Assembly: GCA_030435675.1 (NCBI GenBank)
Contig: CM059621.1
Coordinates: 1,674,001-1,738,000 of the forward strand
Direction of reading: 5' to 3'
Length of the DNA: 64,000 bases
DNA from: Steinernema hermaphroditum
Taxonomy: Eukaryota > Nematoda > Chromadorea > Rhabditida > Steinernematidae
Under the pieces are notes generated by a model. That model ran no database searches. It worked only from the letters and a program-made list of their open reading frames with translations, and was not told where the DNA came from. Positions within the stretch are counted from its first letter, which is position 1. The number at the start of each line of letters is the position of its first letter. Positions 63,711 through 64,000 of this stretch are shown here, in pieces. The position numbers and the translations under genes are program-made.

Positions 63711-64000
63711 TTAAGATTAAGTGTAGAAAAGAGCCGTTCTACGAGATATGGCTTTTTGTCCAAGCACCTTTCGAAAACAAAGGAAAACACTGTTTTTCGT
63801 CGACAAACAATTGTTAGGACGGAAATTTGTAGCACGATAACGCATGGCATGGCTAGTCAGTTGCCGGGAAAAGTGAGTTCATGTAATTACGTCTCGTTCT
63901 CTGGTAACCGCAATAGTACTAGTATCAAAGAAGTATACATACAAGAACCAAACTTAGGAAAATAACACTGTAACTCGAAACTCGAAATCGACCGCTCGAA
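63711..64000. other. 5' flank of the last receptor, to the window edge
   Basis: No gene is supported here. A 69-codon plus-strand frame (63756-63965) lacks motifs. The last bases (ACTCGAAACTCGAAATCGAC) are GACTCG-like simple sequence, as at 33540. Confidence 0.4.

Overview
The window looks like nuclear DNA from a nematode, probably a parasitic strongylid or close relative, although the species cannot be named from sequence alone. The reasons are large tandem arrays of nematode-specific seven-transmembrane chemoreceptor genes (Srh-like/Str superfamily and Srt), mostly 40-70 bp introns ending in TTTCAG-like acceptors, candidate spliced-leader acceptors just before several start codons, and an M13 (neprilysin) family member of nematode style. 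No bacterial, plasmid or viral genes are seen.

Layout. 0-5.3 kb holds two six-exon chemoreceptors (the first frameshifted) and one intronless Srh-like gene on the minus strand. 5.7-8.8 kb is transposon territory: a 1.3 kb Tc1/mariner-type element, a 440 bp retroposon (called family B here) and a collapsed mariner. 9.3-12.3 kb holds the only genes that are not receptors: a secreted M13 protein that has lost its zinc site and a small secreted peptide. 12.7-16.7 kb has two six-exon receptors in opposite orientation. 16.8-31.7 kb mixes a second Tc1/mariner copy, an intronless receptor, an unassigned four-exon receptor, two Srt receptors in a recent tandem duplication, a receptor pseudogene and copies of a second retroposon (family A). 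32-37.7 kb has three six-exon receptors in a row. 38.7-47.2 kb has intronless Srh-like genes, a divergent intronless receptor, a four-exon rhodopsin-like receptor, and a LINE/SINE cluster. 49-64 kb has three more six-exon receptors and four intronless ones, with a broken tandem duplicate and a nested pile of transposons.

The six-exon receptors share a nearly invariant gene structure: coding exons of about 165-186, 129, 213-240, 225-228, 82 nt and a variable last exon, with intron phases 0,0,0,0,1. This made the exon models below possible even though no single exon is longer than about 350 nt. The intronless Srh-like genes form a second group with the hallmarks SPxNM, FPYRYxVxxxP, CFxPxGW, LLRRHL, SKQTIxLxRxFLxYL and NHGTxxSIxSIVTFKPY. 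All receptors are expected to be plasma-membrane chemosensory GPCRs of sensory neurons; their ligands cannot be predicted.

The most unusual observations are: the catalytically dead M13 protein with an in-frame TAG; two families of short 3'-AATAAA/GATAAA-ended retroposons whose copies are bounded by 7-16 bp target-site duplications; a datable nested insertion at 60.2 kb; a 478 bp stretch of complete identity between two otherwise diverged Srt copies (gene conversion); predicted 28-nt introns in both Srt copies; GC-AG first introns in two receptors; a MITE inside a receptor intron; and a receptor tail derived from repeat sequence.
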